Source: Haematococcus lacustris (Eukaryota > Chlorophyta > Chlorophyceae > Chlamydomonadales > Haematococcaceae). Taken from it: 64,000 nucleotides of DNA. The stretch covers positions 5,128,575-5,192,574 of the forward strand of contig JASKMD010000006.1 in the NCBI GenBank assembly GCA_030144725.1. Reading direction: 5' to 3'. Position 1 is the stretch's first letter, and each line of letters opens with the position of its first letter. Of this stretch, positions 12,030-44,000 are shown in pieces. The notes beneath the pieces are model-generated. The model was not told where the DNA came from. It made no database searches and saw nothing but the letters and a program-made list of their open reading frames with translations. The translations under genes and the position numbers were made by a program.

Positions 12030-14218
12030 TCAAGCCGAACCACCGTCGGCGCTCCGCGCAGCCGCCGCCGCTCGCCGCTTGGCAAGCTCTGCTTCGAGCT
12101 CATCCATGGTCAGCTCCGCGACTGACGCAGTTGGCCGCGCCGCGCTCCCGGTGCTGGCCACGCTTGCAGGAGCCTGGCCCCATGCAGCCGCTGCCGAAGC
12201 CCTTCGCTTCGCCTCAATATCTGGGTCAATGACCTGGGCGGCTGTCACACTCCTGGGACCCGGCGCAGGCAGCGGGAACCCGCCTTCGAGCTCTGCCGGT
12301 AGGCGTCCACCAGTACTTATGCGACCGTCGGCGCTAGGCGAGCCCGTTGAGAGGTTTTCTGCCCCACCTTGGCCGTCTAGACTGCTATTGCTACTGCCGT
12401 TGTCACCAGCCGTGCCATTACCTTGCTGTGAGGCACTGGTACTGGCAGTGCTGGTACTGGCACCAGCAACTATATCATCAAAGCTGGACCGAGCCACCCC
12501 AGCCCTGCTAGCTGTGAGGCTGCTGGTGGGCGTGAATGCACTTCGAGAGGCCTCACGAATCTCATTAAGTCCCAGCTCCTGAGCAACAGGTCACACATGC
12601 CAGCAGGTCAGGTTGGCAGCACAACAGGGCATGCTAGTGTTGGTATGTTGATGTGCAGACAAGCTTGACAAGAGCAGAAGCTAAAGCAGGATAGGAAAGC
12701 ACTTCTAGCGCATTTAAAAAAATGATACAATGGGGAATGTACAGACCGTAAAACTGGTGTCATGAACAAACTGTATAGATAGCGTCGAACCCCACTTGCC
12801 CTGCCCTGACTTCACTAACCTGACCTGACCTGAGAGGCTGGAGCCATGCACTCCGACCGAATTATTGCCTAGCTTCCCACTGAGTCTAAGACGCTCCAGC
12901 CTGCTGTCAAACAACCTACCTTTTCCAAGGTGCCCTTTATGTCTTGCGACACCTCCACCACTTCCCTGATAGTGGGTTGGAAAGCCCGCAGCGTCTGGCC
13001 CACACTCTTAGCGGCCTGCGGAGGCCAGGCCAGGTGAGGCTGGGTCAGCAGCACGCAAAGCACATATAGCCTGAACAGGCTGGCCTGGGTGAGAGCAGGG
13101 AGGAGAGGAGTTGGGCTAGGCCAGGCAAAAAGAGCCCCAGAAGCAATGGATGGCACAAGAGTCGCATAGCCCTCATGCATGCCATGCACTGGAAAGCAAC
13201 TGACTACAGGGATCAGATGAGCTTATGCAGGGTCATAGCACAGACCATGAAGCATCACCAGGTAGCCCCCCATGACGCTGCTCAGTATGCTGAGGCTTGT
13301 CCCCTGGGGCATGGTAACCTCACACTCCCAGAGTGACAAGGTGGGCTTCTTGCAGTCCCTGCTGCCTGAGTGCAAGGCCCACACTACCTGCCACCCTCCA
13401 GCCTCCTCTAACACAGTCCTGAGGTCCTGGCCAAGCATCCGCTGCTGCTGCTGCTGCTGCTCCTGCTGCTGCTGCAACCATTGCTGCTTCCCACCTTGCT
13501 GCTGCTGCTACTAGAGTTTGCTGTCATGGTTAGAGATGCTGGGCAGTGCAGTGGTTGGTGCTGCCGGTGCAGACTTCAGTAAGCCATGTGCCCTGTACCC
13601 TGTGTCTATTGAGCCATGCAGCACCACAGCCACACCCAGTTATGCAGGCTTGGGTGCCTGTCGCTGTCCAAGCTGTCCTGCTGCACTAGCTCTGCTGGTG
13701 GCATGATGTAGGGTGTAGGGTCCCACAGCCACAGGCACAACAGCAGCGGCTGCTGCAACACCAATGCCCACCTCTGCCAACCCTTTGGGCCCAAACACCA
13801 CCAGGGCCACGACCCCTACGAGCAGCGCCTCAGGAGCCCCAACGCCGAGGAAGGAGCGGGCCACAACCTGTGCACGGGTGCGCCCAAAGCTGCTCACTTC
13901 ACGCAGCATGGCATGACGCGAGTGGCGCAAGGTTATGTACCTGTGACCGGGCTGCCCCGCTGGTCGAGCAGTCTACAGAGCAGGAGCAGAGCGGGGAGAA
14001 GCGCATCAGAATTATGACGCGAAGGACCGCAAGGCTTTATTGGTGGTACCTGAGATTGGAGCCCGAATGGAGGGAAGCCAAGGCAATACTGAGCGGGAGT
14101 GCAATCTACTTGAAACCGATGGGATATGTGCCGAGCAGCCAGCGTAGCATGTATTGACCAGTTTATTGTAGCTTTGTGTACAGGTTGCGCCGCAAGTGAC
14201 GTGGCGGGCAAGGTTCAT
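12030..14218 (-). CDS. TATB: TatB/HCF106-type thylakoid Tat translocase subunit
   Basis: Three firm exons: 13940-13772, 13015-12920 and 12578-12030 (stop). Exon 2 of the model encodes FLGVGAPEALLVGVVALVVF and then GPKGLAE: a single transmembrane helix with the TatB-typical acidic residue near its start, followed by the FGPKGLAE hinge. The next exon gives the amphipathic helix (TLRAFQPTIREVVEVSQD). The last exon starts ELGLNEIREASR and continues as a low-complexity acidic/serine tail, the usual TatB domain order. The protein acts in the Delta-pH/Tat pathway, exporting folded proteins into the thylakoid lumen with TatC and TatA. The 5' exon is uncertain: an ATG at 14218 opens a Ser/Arg-rich, transit-like peptide that joins in phase only through a weak donor near 14022, so the true start may differ. 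Confidence 0.85.
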
Positions 14219-14686
14219 CGTGCTAATCACGCAGCGAGGTCGGTCAACAGGTCATTAAGCATAAGGCATGGCAGGGCGGGGGAGCACGAATTGGTGTGAG
14301 AAAAGCCGAAAGACTCCACCGCGTGTGGCAGATGGTGTGCTTCACGTGCTCAAGCTCCAGATACTTGACTATAGTGGAAACTTGCATGTAAAGTGGAGGC
14401 TGTGATCGAGCAGGTGGCTGTTTAGACATGAATTTCACCATGGAGTCCATGATGGAGGCGTGTGTTCAAGTCAGGCGCCCCCAACATTCAAAAAATGGCA
14501 GTAAACCGACCCCTGGTAGTAGGATGGCTGTAACTCTGCACTCGCTGCACCAAATTTAATGCTAGATGATTCGCATTGTAGCCAACCCAGCCAGCTACCT
14601 TTCACCCATCCAGAATAATTATCCAGTTAGTAGGCCGTGCACAGCAAAGCATCAAAGTTAGCAATTCAAATTTGAGCCGGTTCGGA
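14219..14686. other. Intergenic, TatB 5' flank
   Basis: No coding signal. It includes a segment at about 14463-14488 (TTCAAGTCAGGCGCCCCCAA) that recurs inverted near 16058-16083. Confidence 0.4.
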
Positions 14687-15234
14687 TCACCCCTTGCGCT
14701 TTGCAGCTGTCTTGGGCAGCCCCTCAGAAGGTGTGGTACGCTTGCGTAGCGTGAAGCCAGGAGCCGGCGTTGCTGCACCTAGCTCACTACCTTGAGCCGG
14801 AGCAGCCTGCCCTTGGGTGGCGATTGCAGCTAGAGCCAGCTGATACATGTGCCGTAAATCAGGTGATGCAATAGGCCCCTGAGGCGACGCAATGGGGGGT
14901 GCCAGCATCTGCCCCTCTAGGGCTGTGCCCCACGAGCTCCGGCCCTGCTGCTGGGGTGGCTGATGTGGGGGGGGCTGTGGGGGCAGGGGGGGTTGTGGAG
15001 GCGGCACACCTGGCACCTGGCGGCAAACTTGGCTGCACCCTGCTGCCGCTGCTGCTGCTGCCACCCGCTGCTGGCTTGCATGGTCCCCCACATTCACCAC
15101 AACCCCCCCTACACAGCAAGCAGCTCCATGAAGCGACCAGCTCCATGCTTCAGCAGCTGTAGCAAGGACTGTAGTGAGGCATTCAGCTCTTGCAGGTGTT
15201 GGCGCTTCTTCTTGCTAAGCCTCTTACCCCTCAT
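14687..15234 (-). CDS. Small basic, proline-rich protein, function unknown
   Basis: Two exons, 15234-15115 and 15070-14687, join in phase 0 to about 167 residues. The N terminus MRGKRLSKKKRQHLQ is strongly basic and could be a nuclear or nucleolar signal; it leads into a leucine-rich amphipathic helix (NASLQSLLQLLKHGAGRFME). The middle is Ala-rich, then proline-rich (PPPQPPLPPQPPPHQPP), and the C terminus is again basic (KTAAKRKG). I do not recognise a family. The ATG sits just after a possible acceptor (ccctag), so further upstream exons may exist. The repeated CCCAGCC DNA at 15245-15420 extends the open frame upstream but looks intronic or 5' untranslated. Codon use in the N-terminal helix looks genuine; the proline-rich part could be partly artefact. 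Confidence 0.5.
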
Positions 15235-16412
15235 GGTGGTGCCTAGGGCTGGGAGGGGGCGGGGGAGGGGAAGGGGAGCAGGCAGCGAGCAAGGGAGCGG
15301 ATGGGAAGGCTGGGAGGGGTTGGGATTGGAGGGGGTGGGCTGGGAGTGGTTGGGCTGGGAGGGGGTGGACTGGGCGGGGTTGGGCTGGGAGGGGTGGGCT
15401 GGGAGGGGGTGGGCAGGCTTGATGAGGTGGGCTCCTGCAATGATGGGTGGAGGGGGGGCGGGCATGCTGGGTCGTTGCATGCCGTGGCCTTGAACCTGCC
15501 TGGTGAACATGATGTAACTTTGAAAGTGTTAAACTGATTGAGGCCTGGGCTGTTTGATGTGCAATTTGTTTCAATAGATGGGCCAATGGGTCAAGAACAA
15601 GGTCTTTGTATCGATTTCCCTATAGGTGCAACGGGTGCAACACAGTGGTGGACACAGTGGAGGAGGGGGGGGTGTAAGCCGGTGATACCTTAGTGTGCGC
15701 CGACCGAAATGATGTATTCGGCGGAAGCGAATACAACCAGATGTTTTAGTTGCCCCGTCCAGGTGCCCTGCACGCCCGGCAGGCATCGCGTTGGGTGTCG
15801 GCCGGACATTCCATTTGTGCACAACCAGCTTACTACGCTAGGTAGATGGGGTCACAGCGATGTGGCTCACCGTGCCAAGGAGACCCGTCTCGCCGATGTG
15901 ATTTGTTCGCGGGCACATGTGGCAGTACGCGAGCAAAGACTCCAATGGCTAGCGCTGATGGTCAGATAACGCGGACTAAACCTCCGATGCCAATGTGATA
16001 AACGCTATCGAGAACGGTGCAGTATTGAGGAAGTAATCGCATGCATATCACCAACCCCATGTTGGGGGCGCCTGAGTTCAAGTACATGTACTGGTCTTAA
16101 ACCTTGCCAAATAGGATCGCAGGATGCCACATCAGTACGGTACTGGTATCAGCCCATATCAGCATATGTATGCACACGTCGCAGCTACCAAAGTGATAGT
16201 CGTGGGACAGAGGTCCATTCTTTGGGTGAAACCAATCATCACTACCAGTGACCTTCACTGCCGTGTGCGTGCGCGCCTTCTCTAGGATCCGGCCCTGCGC
16301 TCCGCACACTGTCTCATTTAGTACCAGAAACCCGCTAGTGTCAACAATCGGCCCCACGCCCCACCCGATCGCCCTATAGCATTAAGCGGATGCCAACGTG
16401 TATTTCAGCGAC
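15235..16412. other. Intergenic, with GGGTTGGGAGG-type repeats
   Basis: 15245-15420 holds degenerate GGCTGGGAGGGGTTGG units. The rest (15500-16412) is unique, less GC-rich DNA without a convincing gene, and includes the 3' flank of RAPTOR. Open frames here lack conserved motifs. Confidence 0.4.
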
Positions 16413-29048
<12,636 letters not shown>

Positions 29049-29217
29049 CTGTGCATGGCAGCCAACACACCATGGATGGGGTGAGGGTGGCAGTGAGGGT
29101 GGGGTGGGGGCAAGGGCAAGGGCGAGGCTGGGTATAAGGGTGGGGGTGGGGTGGGGTGGGGTGGGGTGAGGGGAATCCGGAGTAATCTGTAGATGGAGGG
29201 CAGAAAAAGACATTTCG

Positions 29218-29345
29218 CAGCGGCAGGAGCAGCAGCAGCGGCAGGAGCAGGAGCAGCAGCGGGAGCAGCAGCAGCGGCAGGAGCAGCAGCAGGAGCAGCA
29301 GCAGCAGCAGCAGGAGCAGCAGCAGGAGCAGCAGCAGAAGCCGCA
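29218..29345 (+). repeat. (CAG)n/GGAGCAGCAG tract
   Basis: Imperfect CAG and GAGCAG triplets upstream of the first identified RAPTOR exon. Confidence 0.85.
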
Positions 29346-29503
29346 GCCAGTAGCAGGGCGGCAGCCCAGATGTTCAGGCAGGCAGTACGGTGGCAAGCTG
29401 CAGTGGCAGCACAGCCGCTGAGTGTGGCCGCCAATAGGGTTGCCTTCAGGCCTACTGCATCACAAGCTTCAAGAAGGCCAGCTAGCATGCATGAGTTTGG
29501 CAC

Positions 29504-29506
<3 letters not shown>

Positions 29507-29597
<91 letters not shown>

Positions 29598-29607
29598 TGG
29601 GCTGGTG

Positions 29608-29661
<54 letters not shown>

Positions 29662-29725
29662 TGGGCTGGCTGGTGGGCTGGCTGGCTGGCTGGCTGGCTA
29701 GCTGGCTGGCTGGCTGGCTGGTGGG
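29507..29725 (+). repeat. (GGCT)n array
   Basis: About 50 GGCT tetramers with GGTGGGCT interruptions. A Leu-Ala-Gly-Trp frame across it is a repeat translation. Confidence 0.95.
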
Positions 29726-30870
29726 CGGCAGCTGGGGGCTGGGCCACATAGTGCTGCTCCAGCCAGGCCAGCAGGCCAACCGGCCATAGTGCTGCTGCCC
29801 TCCCCCGCCGTGCCATGCTGCAAGGCACCCTGTGCCTCACTACCTCTCAGCCTGAGCCTGAGCCTGAGCCGTCAGCTCCCGCCCCTTGCCTGCAGCCCCT
29901 GGCCTTGTCTAGTATGAAGCTCACTGCTGTGCTGTGCTTGGCTACCAGGGGATGGCAGTCGGTAATCAGTACAAGCACAACCCCTGCTCTGCATGACACT
30001 GGACTTGTGCATGGCTTGCATGCGCTGTATCAGCCTTGTCCAGCTGCTGGTGCTCCCAGTGAGACAGGCAGCACAACTGCTGACTGCTTGCGCCGAGTCT
30101 CCTGTCGCCTGTGCTGGAGGCTGCTGACCCATCCTGTGCCATCCCAACAGTCAGCTCACCTCACAGAGGATTGCAGGCTGACGTCCCACATCGCTTTGCT
30201 CTTGGGGCAGGGACCCACCTGGCCTACTTCCCTGCACCGCAGCACACGTGCAGGAGCACGCCAGCTGTCCATAAACCTAAGGCTGTCACCAATTGGCAGA
30301 AACAAGGCTCTGGGGCTGGTGCAGATGCTACACCGCCTCACAGTTTCCCTCACGTGCCTCTAACCGAAGCGCTTTGCTAATCCAACACCCCGTAAGACGT
30401 CGCTGCCTGACAGCGCGAACCTGGTGCTGTGCCACCTAACACAGCTTTGGTAATAACAATACCTGGGCCCCGCTTTCTGAGCTTGCTGGTGGGAGCGCTC
30501 CATCCTCGGGCGCTGTTGTTGTTGTTGTTAAGCTGCGCCCGTGGTCCGTCATCTCGCGATGTATTAGAGCGGATGATTATGTATAAGCCTGGCCGTGCAT
30601 ACGACGCACAAGCGCGAATGCATTCAGTCCGTCTAGGCTACGTCGCGGCCTCTGAGAGACGATCGCCTTAGATGGCGATGCCTACAAACAGCCTCAGATG
30701 CCGCGCAAGTACAGAGTTGCTACAAACAGTGTCAAGTCGGTTATGCAAGCACGATTCTTAGCGCCGACGGTCGCCCACTCCTGCCGCCTACCCATACATC
30801 CGCAACAGAATCATCGTCTGCCTAGTGTATAAAGCTATCGTACGTCGCCATCCTTGGCGCGTCATCGCCA

Positions 30871-37017
<6,147 letters not shown>

Positions 37018-38033
37018 GGGCGCATTCCGGCAAGCCCTCGTAGTACTCCAACATCAACACCTCGCGAATCTGGCGGCAGACAGATTTTGTACCAGCTGTG
37101 TAGTTCCCATCACACTTTACTCGACTCTTGCACAAACTCATTTTTTGCTCATGGGCTAGTGGAAGGGGCTTACGGGCACCAGTTTCACGGTTGACAAGTA
37201 GCAAAATGTCAGCATCACTCTTGCCGTGCTATGTTTGGTGTGAACATCGCAAGTTGCACCACCTCGACCCAAAACTGCCTGCTGCCAGCCCCCTAGCAAA
37301 GACAACTCTCCGAATATAGTCACCCAGATTTGAGGTAGCACGTTGATATATACAATCTATTAACGCACACTATGCACGTAATTAAGCCGTCTTGTGCATT
37401 TGACTGCTGCCCTGAAAGCTTCAGTGAAACACTAGGGATGATGGCCGTATCTCAATACCAAATGGCGCAATTGGTCAAATGCAACAAAGCAGAATGGGGA
37501 GCAGCAGCGTGAAATAATACAGCAGCGAGAAATGCAGACATGAAAAGGCTTTGCAATTCTTCCAGTAACCAAAAGAAAGCTGCCAGAGGAAGCCAGTCCA
37601 AATAGATTCAATGAGTGAGCAATAGCCGCACGCTGTAGCACATGGTCGAATGAGATGGGAGCAATGAAGCCTCTTCTCCGTCTTATACTGACGTCGACTC
37701 ATCACACATCGCAAGTGTTAACAATGAGCACAGCACAATGCATCCTCACACTCGATGTTGGGTTCATCTGCCTATTGAAAGCGATGTGAAGGGGGTGGCA
37801 AGAAAGCTGGTACCCTCCCTTCAATACTTCCTAGGCTACGAGGAGCCGAATTCTATGTGCAGCCATGGAAAGCCTATATCCGCCTGGCAGCTCCCTTGGC
37901 AATTTCGTGATGACAAGCAGGGCCTTCTTGCAGCAGTGAGCTGCTGGCCAAAGGCTGATGAGTCCCATGGATGTGGCCGAAGCAGTGTGTTGGGCAGCAG
38001 GGGGACAAGCAGCCTGAGCAGCAGGGCTGAGCC
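37018..38033. other. Convergent intergenic region
   Basis: Holds the 3' flanks of the plastid-protein gene and of the helicase. It is less GC-rich, with no tandem repeats. A minus-strand frame at 36980-37204 with a composition not obviously repetitive overlaps the plus-strand stop, but I recognise nothing in it. Confidence 0.4.
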
Positions 38034-41000
38034 TCATCGCCTGCGCTTGAACTTGCGCACGTTGCCCTTGTGTGGTTTCACGCCCTTGGTCGCCAGCCCT
38101 GCACGGGGCACGCCGAGCTGCTTGGCCCGCTGCTTGGCCTCCTTCTTTCCCTGTGCCATGGCTCGCTTCTGCACCAGGCAGACAGCACCAAGGCCAGCAA
38201 GGGTGTGGAGTTCTGCTCACCGCCTCAACTGCCAGGAAACCAAAGTGTGACCACAAGAGTGTTGTGACCACAACGTTGAGTTCTGCTGCTCAAAGCTGGA
38301 CGATAGTTGCAGACCAGCACTGCTTAGTTACCAAGCTGACCCCTGTTCAAACCTCCACACCTGCCCCTCCCCCTCCCCCTCCCCTCCCCCTGGCCCACCT
38401 CCATCTCCGTCAGCTCCTCGTCCACATGCGCCCCACTGCGCGCTGCTTTGACAAAGCCCTTGACAGCCTTGAGGGGGTCGACCTTTGCCCCCGCCCCCCC
38501 GCTGCGCCCCAGTGCTGCTGCTGCCCCTGCGCCTGGGCCCACTGCTCCATCCGGGCCGCTGGCAGCAGAACCCTCCACGTGCGCGGCAGCAGGAGGGGGC
38601 AGCTTGCGCTTCTTGCGGTTGGCCAGGGGGGCGCGGCCTGTGTTCCCAGTCTGGAGGCCAGGGAGGGGGAGGGCAGGGACACGTGTGGGGCGATGAAGAG
38701 GGGTGGGCACGGGGACTAAGTGCTACGGTGAGCAAGAGAGGGGTAGCAGGTGGCGGGCAGCGTTGGGGGCAGGGGAAAGGGAGGGCGGGGGGGGAAGGGG
38801 AAGGATGATGGGAGCAGTCATGAAGGCGCAAAGGGGAGGTAGGGGCAGGGTGGGTGGGGGCAGGGAAGGTTTCAGGCAAGTGGTCAGGGGAGGGCAGGGG
38901 GTGGGTGGGTAAGGAGAGGAGGCGAGGTTACGGTGTCAGTGCAGGATTGGCTGTTGCAGGTTCCTCGCTTAGACTGGTGAGGGGAGTGGGCAGGCGCATC
39001 ACACTAGTCACACTAGGCCAGGCAGCTTAAATACATTCCCACATGGCTACTAGTTGGCGCAGGGCCCTTGCCTGATTTGGCAAGGGGAGTGGGACAGAGC
39101 ATCACACTAGCGGCCCTGCACTCTCCAGCCAGGCCAGGCAGCTTGATCACTTGCCAGCATAAGTGCTGTAGTGCTAGTTCGGTTGGTAAGGCACTGTAGC
39201 TTGTTATGCACTGTATACCCTTTTGTTTTGGCATTTCAGCTTTGTCTTCTGTGTGTTTTTGGCACTAGAGCTTGTTAGGCAGTGACAGGCAGCGTCAGGG
39301 GCAGGGGGCAGCAGCAGGAAGGGAGGAGTAGGGGGCCAGGGGGTCAGGTGAGGCAGCTGAGCTATCAGGACTCACCACAGATGCATGCTTGATGAGTGAT
39401 GCGTCCTTTAGGTAGGCCGGGATGTGTGACAGGTGTGGTGCTTGAACCACCTTGTGCAGTGTCTTGTCATGCCGGAGCAGGGCACGCTCAGCCTGATGCT
39501 CCTCAAAGTAATCCTGAACAGTCCATGCCACACCATGTCACACATAATTCCAACCTCATGCTTCCCTGGCCACAGGTCAATTATTTTTGTGATATCACAT
39601 GTCACACAGTGTAGCATTGACAACTTCGCAAGGGACAGCTGCCAAACACTGACCAACCCCCAGTGCTAATCAAGGGCGTGGACAACCCTCAGTGCTAATC
39701 AAGGGCACAGCAGTAGTCAAAACAAGCAGTCACAGCAAGCAACACACGGGCTTTAACAGAACCATGTTATACGAGTACATACCTAAAGGCCCTGGCCCCA
39801 TGCAAAAAACGCATTCCCGTCCAGCACGTGTCCAGCACACCGCGACACACAAACACTCGCACCTTGAGCTTGGCGCTGTTGAGCAGCTCGATCTTGACGT
39901 CCCGCGCACGCGCCTCCTTGATGACATTCTTCGTGATGCTGCGCGCTATGTCCTCGCCGCGATACCGCAACGATTCTATCTGTTGTGACGAAAGCCGCTG
40001 AAATGGACGCAACCCTGCCGCAAGCCCGGTGGCTTCAGCGCCTGCGCACTTGGTGCGGCGCTGCTGGGCCGTCGTCCCGGGCTCACCCTCATCGCTGTCC
40101 TCACTCTCGCTGTCGCTGATCACACCATCCCGGCCGCTGGCTACAGGGTCAGAAGTCGGCTCCGTGGATACGCTGCTCGACAGCAGAGAGCGTACCTCTG
40201 CCTCAAATGCTGCGTCTTGAGGAGTGAACAAGGTTAGGGCAAGGCCGGATTTGCCGGCGCGTCCGGTGCGCCCCACTCGGTGGACATAGCCCTGCACTGA
40301 GCTTGGCAGGTCGAAGTTGATGACGGACTGAACGCCCTTGAAGTCGATGCCACGTGTCACGCCAAACTCCTCTTCTTTGCTTGCGTTCCCGCGCTTTTTC
40401 TGTTCCGATGCAGCCTCTGCTGCTTGCTTCCGCTTGCGCTTGCTGCCTACTGCGGGTTGGCTGGATGCGTCATGCGAAGCCGCGTGGACATCGTCTGCAA
40501 ATGTGCGACGGTGCAACGCATGTGCGTGCTTTAGCATGTTGCGAACACCGCACGCACTATCAGCACAGAGCCGCGTTAGAAAGAAGACTATGCCGTAGCC
40601 AGTGGGTGAAGTAAAGTCACACCTTTGCTCCGCTTACACTGATGAGTACCATACGCGCTAGGCCGCACCCCCTCTTGGTATAGCCCACGGCGGACCCCTG
40701 GTACACACTGACCTGTTGCGACCAGATAGTCAAACAGTCCACGGTTAAAGGACTGTAGGCAGTGCGAACGGGTGTTCACCGGCATTTCCGCGTTCAGCAG
40801 CGCGACGCGGACGCCAAAGCGCTCAAGAAACAGCTTCAGCCTGAACCCCTGCGAGCACATGCGCCGTGGCAAAGTTCGTGAACTGCAAGCAGCTGCTGTT
40901 GAAGCTTGTGTGCGACGTCAACCGACGGATCAGCGTCTGCAGCAGCCACGACCGCAAAGCGCACAGTTGCGAGATTGCTGATTGCCCTAGTGCTATCTGC

Positions 41001-44000
41001 CTCTGCATCCTGTGCGTCCCTCCCCCTTTCGCGGCCCCGCTTACTTGGTCGACTGTGTTGACGAACACCAGCACTTTCTTGCGCACCAGGCCCAGCTTAA
41101 GCAACGCCAGTACCACCAACAGCTTGTCGACAGTATTGGCGGCAGGGTACAAGTAGTGCTCTATGCTGGCGGGGATGCCTGCAACACAAAGCATCATAGC
41201 AGTAAGCTGGCCTGCAATGCAGAGGCATGCTTCCCCACATCCAATACAACTCTGCACTCAGTGTAATTCTACTACATCAAAAGCCAAAGTGGTGTGACGT
41301 GCCCAGCCCCACACCGCACCGCCACGCCCCAACTAGCCCACTGCTGCTGTCCCCTGTTTCCGCCCCTCACCTGACCCCTTGGCTAGGCTCTGCCCCTGCT
41401 GCCCAGCCTCCAGCCCTGGCCCCTGCAGGCCGCTATGCAGCAGGTTCAGCGTCACGGGGTTATGCAGCACCAGGCGCGACAGCCGCTCCACCTCACTTGA
41501 CACCGTGGCACTCATCAGCAGGCATTGGCAGCTGCGTGGCACCTGCGGGCAGCAGGGCAGGAGAGGGAGGGAAGGAAGGAGGAGTCAAAGGCAGGCCAGG
41601 GGTACGGGAGGGCCAGGGGCAGGGGCAGGGGAGGGCCAGGGGCAGGGGCAGGGAGGAGGGTAGGGAGGAGGGTAGGGAGGAGGGGCTGAAAGTGAGTAGT
41701 AGGCTTTGGAAATGTGTAGTAGTAGGGTTAGTCAAAGTGGTGTGCAGTGCTCCAATGGGTTGATGGAGACAGGACAGGTTTTTGTGTCGTGCTGCCCTTT
41801 ATAAAGTGCAAAGTGCAGATTGGCTGTTGTTGGTAGCGTGGGGAGGGGTGTTGCGATGAACCCATGCAGCCCATCAAGCCTGCTCAAAGGCAGGAGGGCA
41901 GGAGCAAAAGAACGGAGGAAGGGAGAAGGACCGCAAGCACCCTTCCTGTGCTTCCTTTGCCCAATCGCTGCTGACAGCTTGGCTGCTGCTGCGGAAGCTA
42001 GGGGGAGGGCACAGGCCCCACCTCTCACCAAGGGGGCTAGGAGCTGGATGTCTTCCTCATAGCCATACGACAGCAGCAGGTCAGCCTCATCCAGCACTAG
42101 CACCTGCTCGCAGCAGGGGGTGGGAGAAGGGAGCCTTGTGCGTGGTGTCCACATTTCGAACGCCACCTCAAACATCACACCAAGCCCCACATGAAGCACT
42201 ACATGAAGCACCACACTCCACAGCCAGTCACATGCCCCAAACTCTACTTCAGGCACCTCAACCACCTCAAAGTGAGTAAACCTCAGGCACACTCCACTGG
42301 AGCCACTTCACTGCCCGAACAGTACATCCTGAACGCCTCAAACGCTGTGACCAGGCAGATCCCCAACCTGATCTGACGCTGACATGTGTGCTTGACAAAC
42401 CTGAAGCTGCCCAGCCCTGCCCTGCCCTGCCCTGCCCTGCCCTGCCCTGCCCTGCCCTGCCCTGCCCTGCCCTGCCCTGCCCTGCCCTGCCCTGCCCCGC
42501 CCCTGGCCCTCCCCTGCCCTGTCCGTGTCCCTCGCCCCCCCTGGCGGCTGACCTGCAAGCGCTGTTCAAGCACCGCAGCTGAGAGCGAGCCTTCCCGCAG
42601 TGCTGCCGCCACTTTGCCTGCAGACAACACTCACACACACACAGCTGAACCAGCTCAACCAGGCACCCCTGGCTGGGCAGCTGGGCAGAAGCGGCCCCAA
42701 CAGCACACAGGGCCACAGGGCCTGGCTGCAAGCCCGACTCCTGCCAAGGACCTGGGCGATCTGCTCCTGCCAAGGACCTGGCGCTGACTGTGGCTGTGGC
42801 ATGTGGCTGCAGGCGGCTTGGCAGGCCAAGGAACTTGGCAATCTACTCCGGCAAAGGTCCTTGGCAACCTACTCCTGCTGAAAATTTGGCAACCTACTCG
42901 TGCTGAAAACTTGGCAATCTACTCCTGCTGAAAACTTGGCAATCTACTCCTGCTGAAAACTTGGCAATCTACTCCTGCTGAAAACTTGGCAATCTACTCC
43001 TGCTGAAAACTTGGCAATCTACTCCTGCTGAAAACTTGGCAATCTACTCCTGCCCTGGACCTGGCGCAAGCAGTCAGGCTTGTGGCGGCATACAGCTTGG
43101 CATGATCCTGGCAGCTCACACAGGCACCAGGGCAGAGGGCACCCTCCAGCTCCTGCCCCAACCTCTTTCAGCTGCCACCCAGCTTCCCACCAGCTTCCCA
43201 CCAGCCCCCCTCCCCAGCTTCCCACCAGCTTCCCACCAGGAGTGCTGACCACCAGGTGGCCGGCCGCTGCCACTGCCCGCCTCAGCGCCTGGCCGCTGTC
43301 TGCCAGGAGGCTGGTGACCCTGACTACTCCTTCCCCGCAATGGCCTGCCACCTCCGCACCCTCAGCCCTGACCTGCAAGCAGCAGCACAGCACCACACAC
43401 CCCTAGATAGGCAACACCGGCAGGGCTCGCGGGCAAGGCCTGCATGCAGGTGGCCTGTACAGGCAGGTGTGTGAGAGAACACTTACACATCATCTTAACT
43501 AGCCATGGCATGCCTGGAACATTCCTGAAAAGGGCTAATGTCATATTCGTGCCATGAAGTGATGACTCACACATGACCTGTGCTACAGCTCCGGTCCCCA
43601 GCTATGCGCACTCTCATGCCCCTACCCCTACCCCTTTCCCTGGCCCGCCACCTGGGCCCACTCCTGGCCATGATCAATGTCCTTGTTGCCCCTGCAGCCT
43701 CTAGCCTGACTCTAGCTCCTCACTCTCACCCACTCCTTTCAAAAAGTAACAAAGAAAGACTACGCACTCGCCGTCAGGCGTGCATCAAGGGAGGAGAGTA
43801 GCCTCTGGCCATGCCCTTTCTACCCTCCCACCACAACCCAAACCTCGAACCCTGCTCGGGCTGCGCGTGTACCTGCTCGCACAGCTCGCGTGTCGGCACC
43901 AGCACCAGCGCTTGGAAGCTGCCCCCAGCGCCTGGCTGGGCAGTCAGCACGCGGTGCAGGGCTGGCAGCAGGTAGGCCAGCGTCTTACCGCTGCCAGTGC

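Larger units (their letters stand above)
29049..30870. other. RAPTOR 5' region / divergent flank
   Basis: It should contain the first RAPTOR exon(s) and promoter on the minus strand, plus the promoter of the gene starting at 30871. I could not identify a start exon joining to the exon at 29048. A minus-strand frame at 30156-30353 is a weak candidate. The 5' flank from 30400 is free of simple repeats. Confidence 0.4.

Noticed and set aside
14463..14490. tRNA T-arm-like TTCAAGTCAGGCGCCCCCA
   Set aside because: No pairing T-stem, no acceptor stem partner and no anticodon arm upstream.
42870..43048. CRISPR-like array
   Set aside because: The 25-base units are adjacent with no spacers, and the context is a eukaryotic intron.
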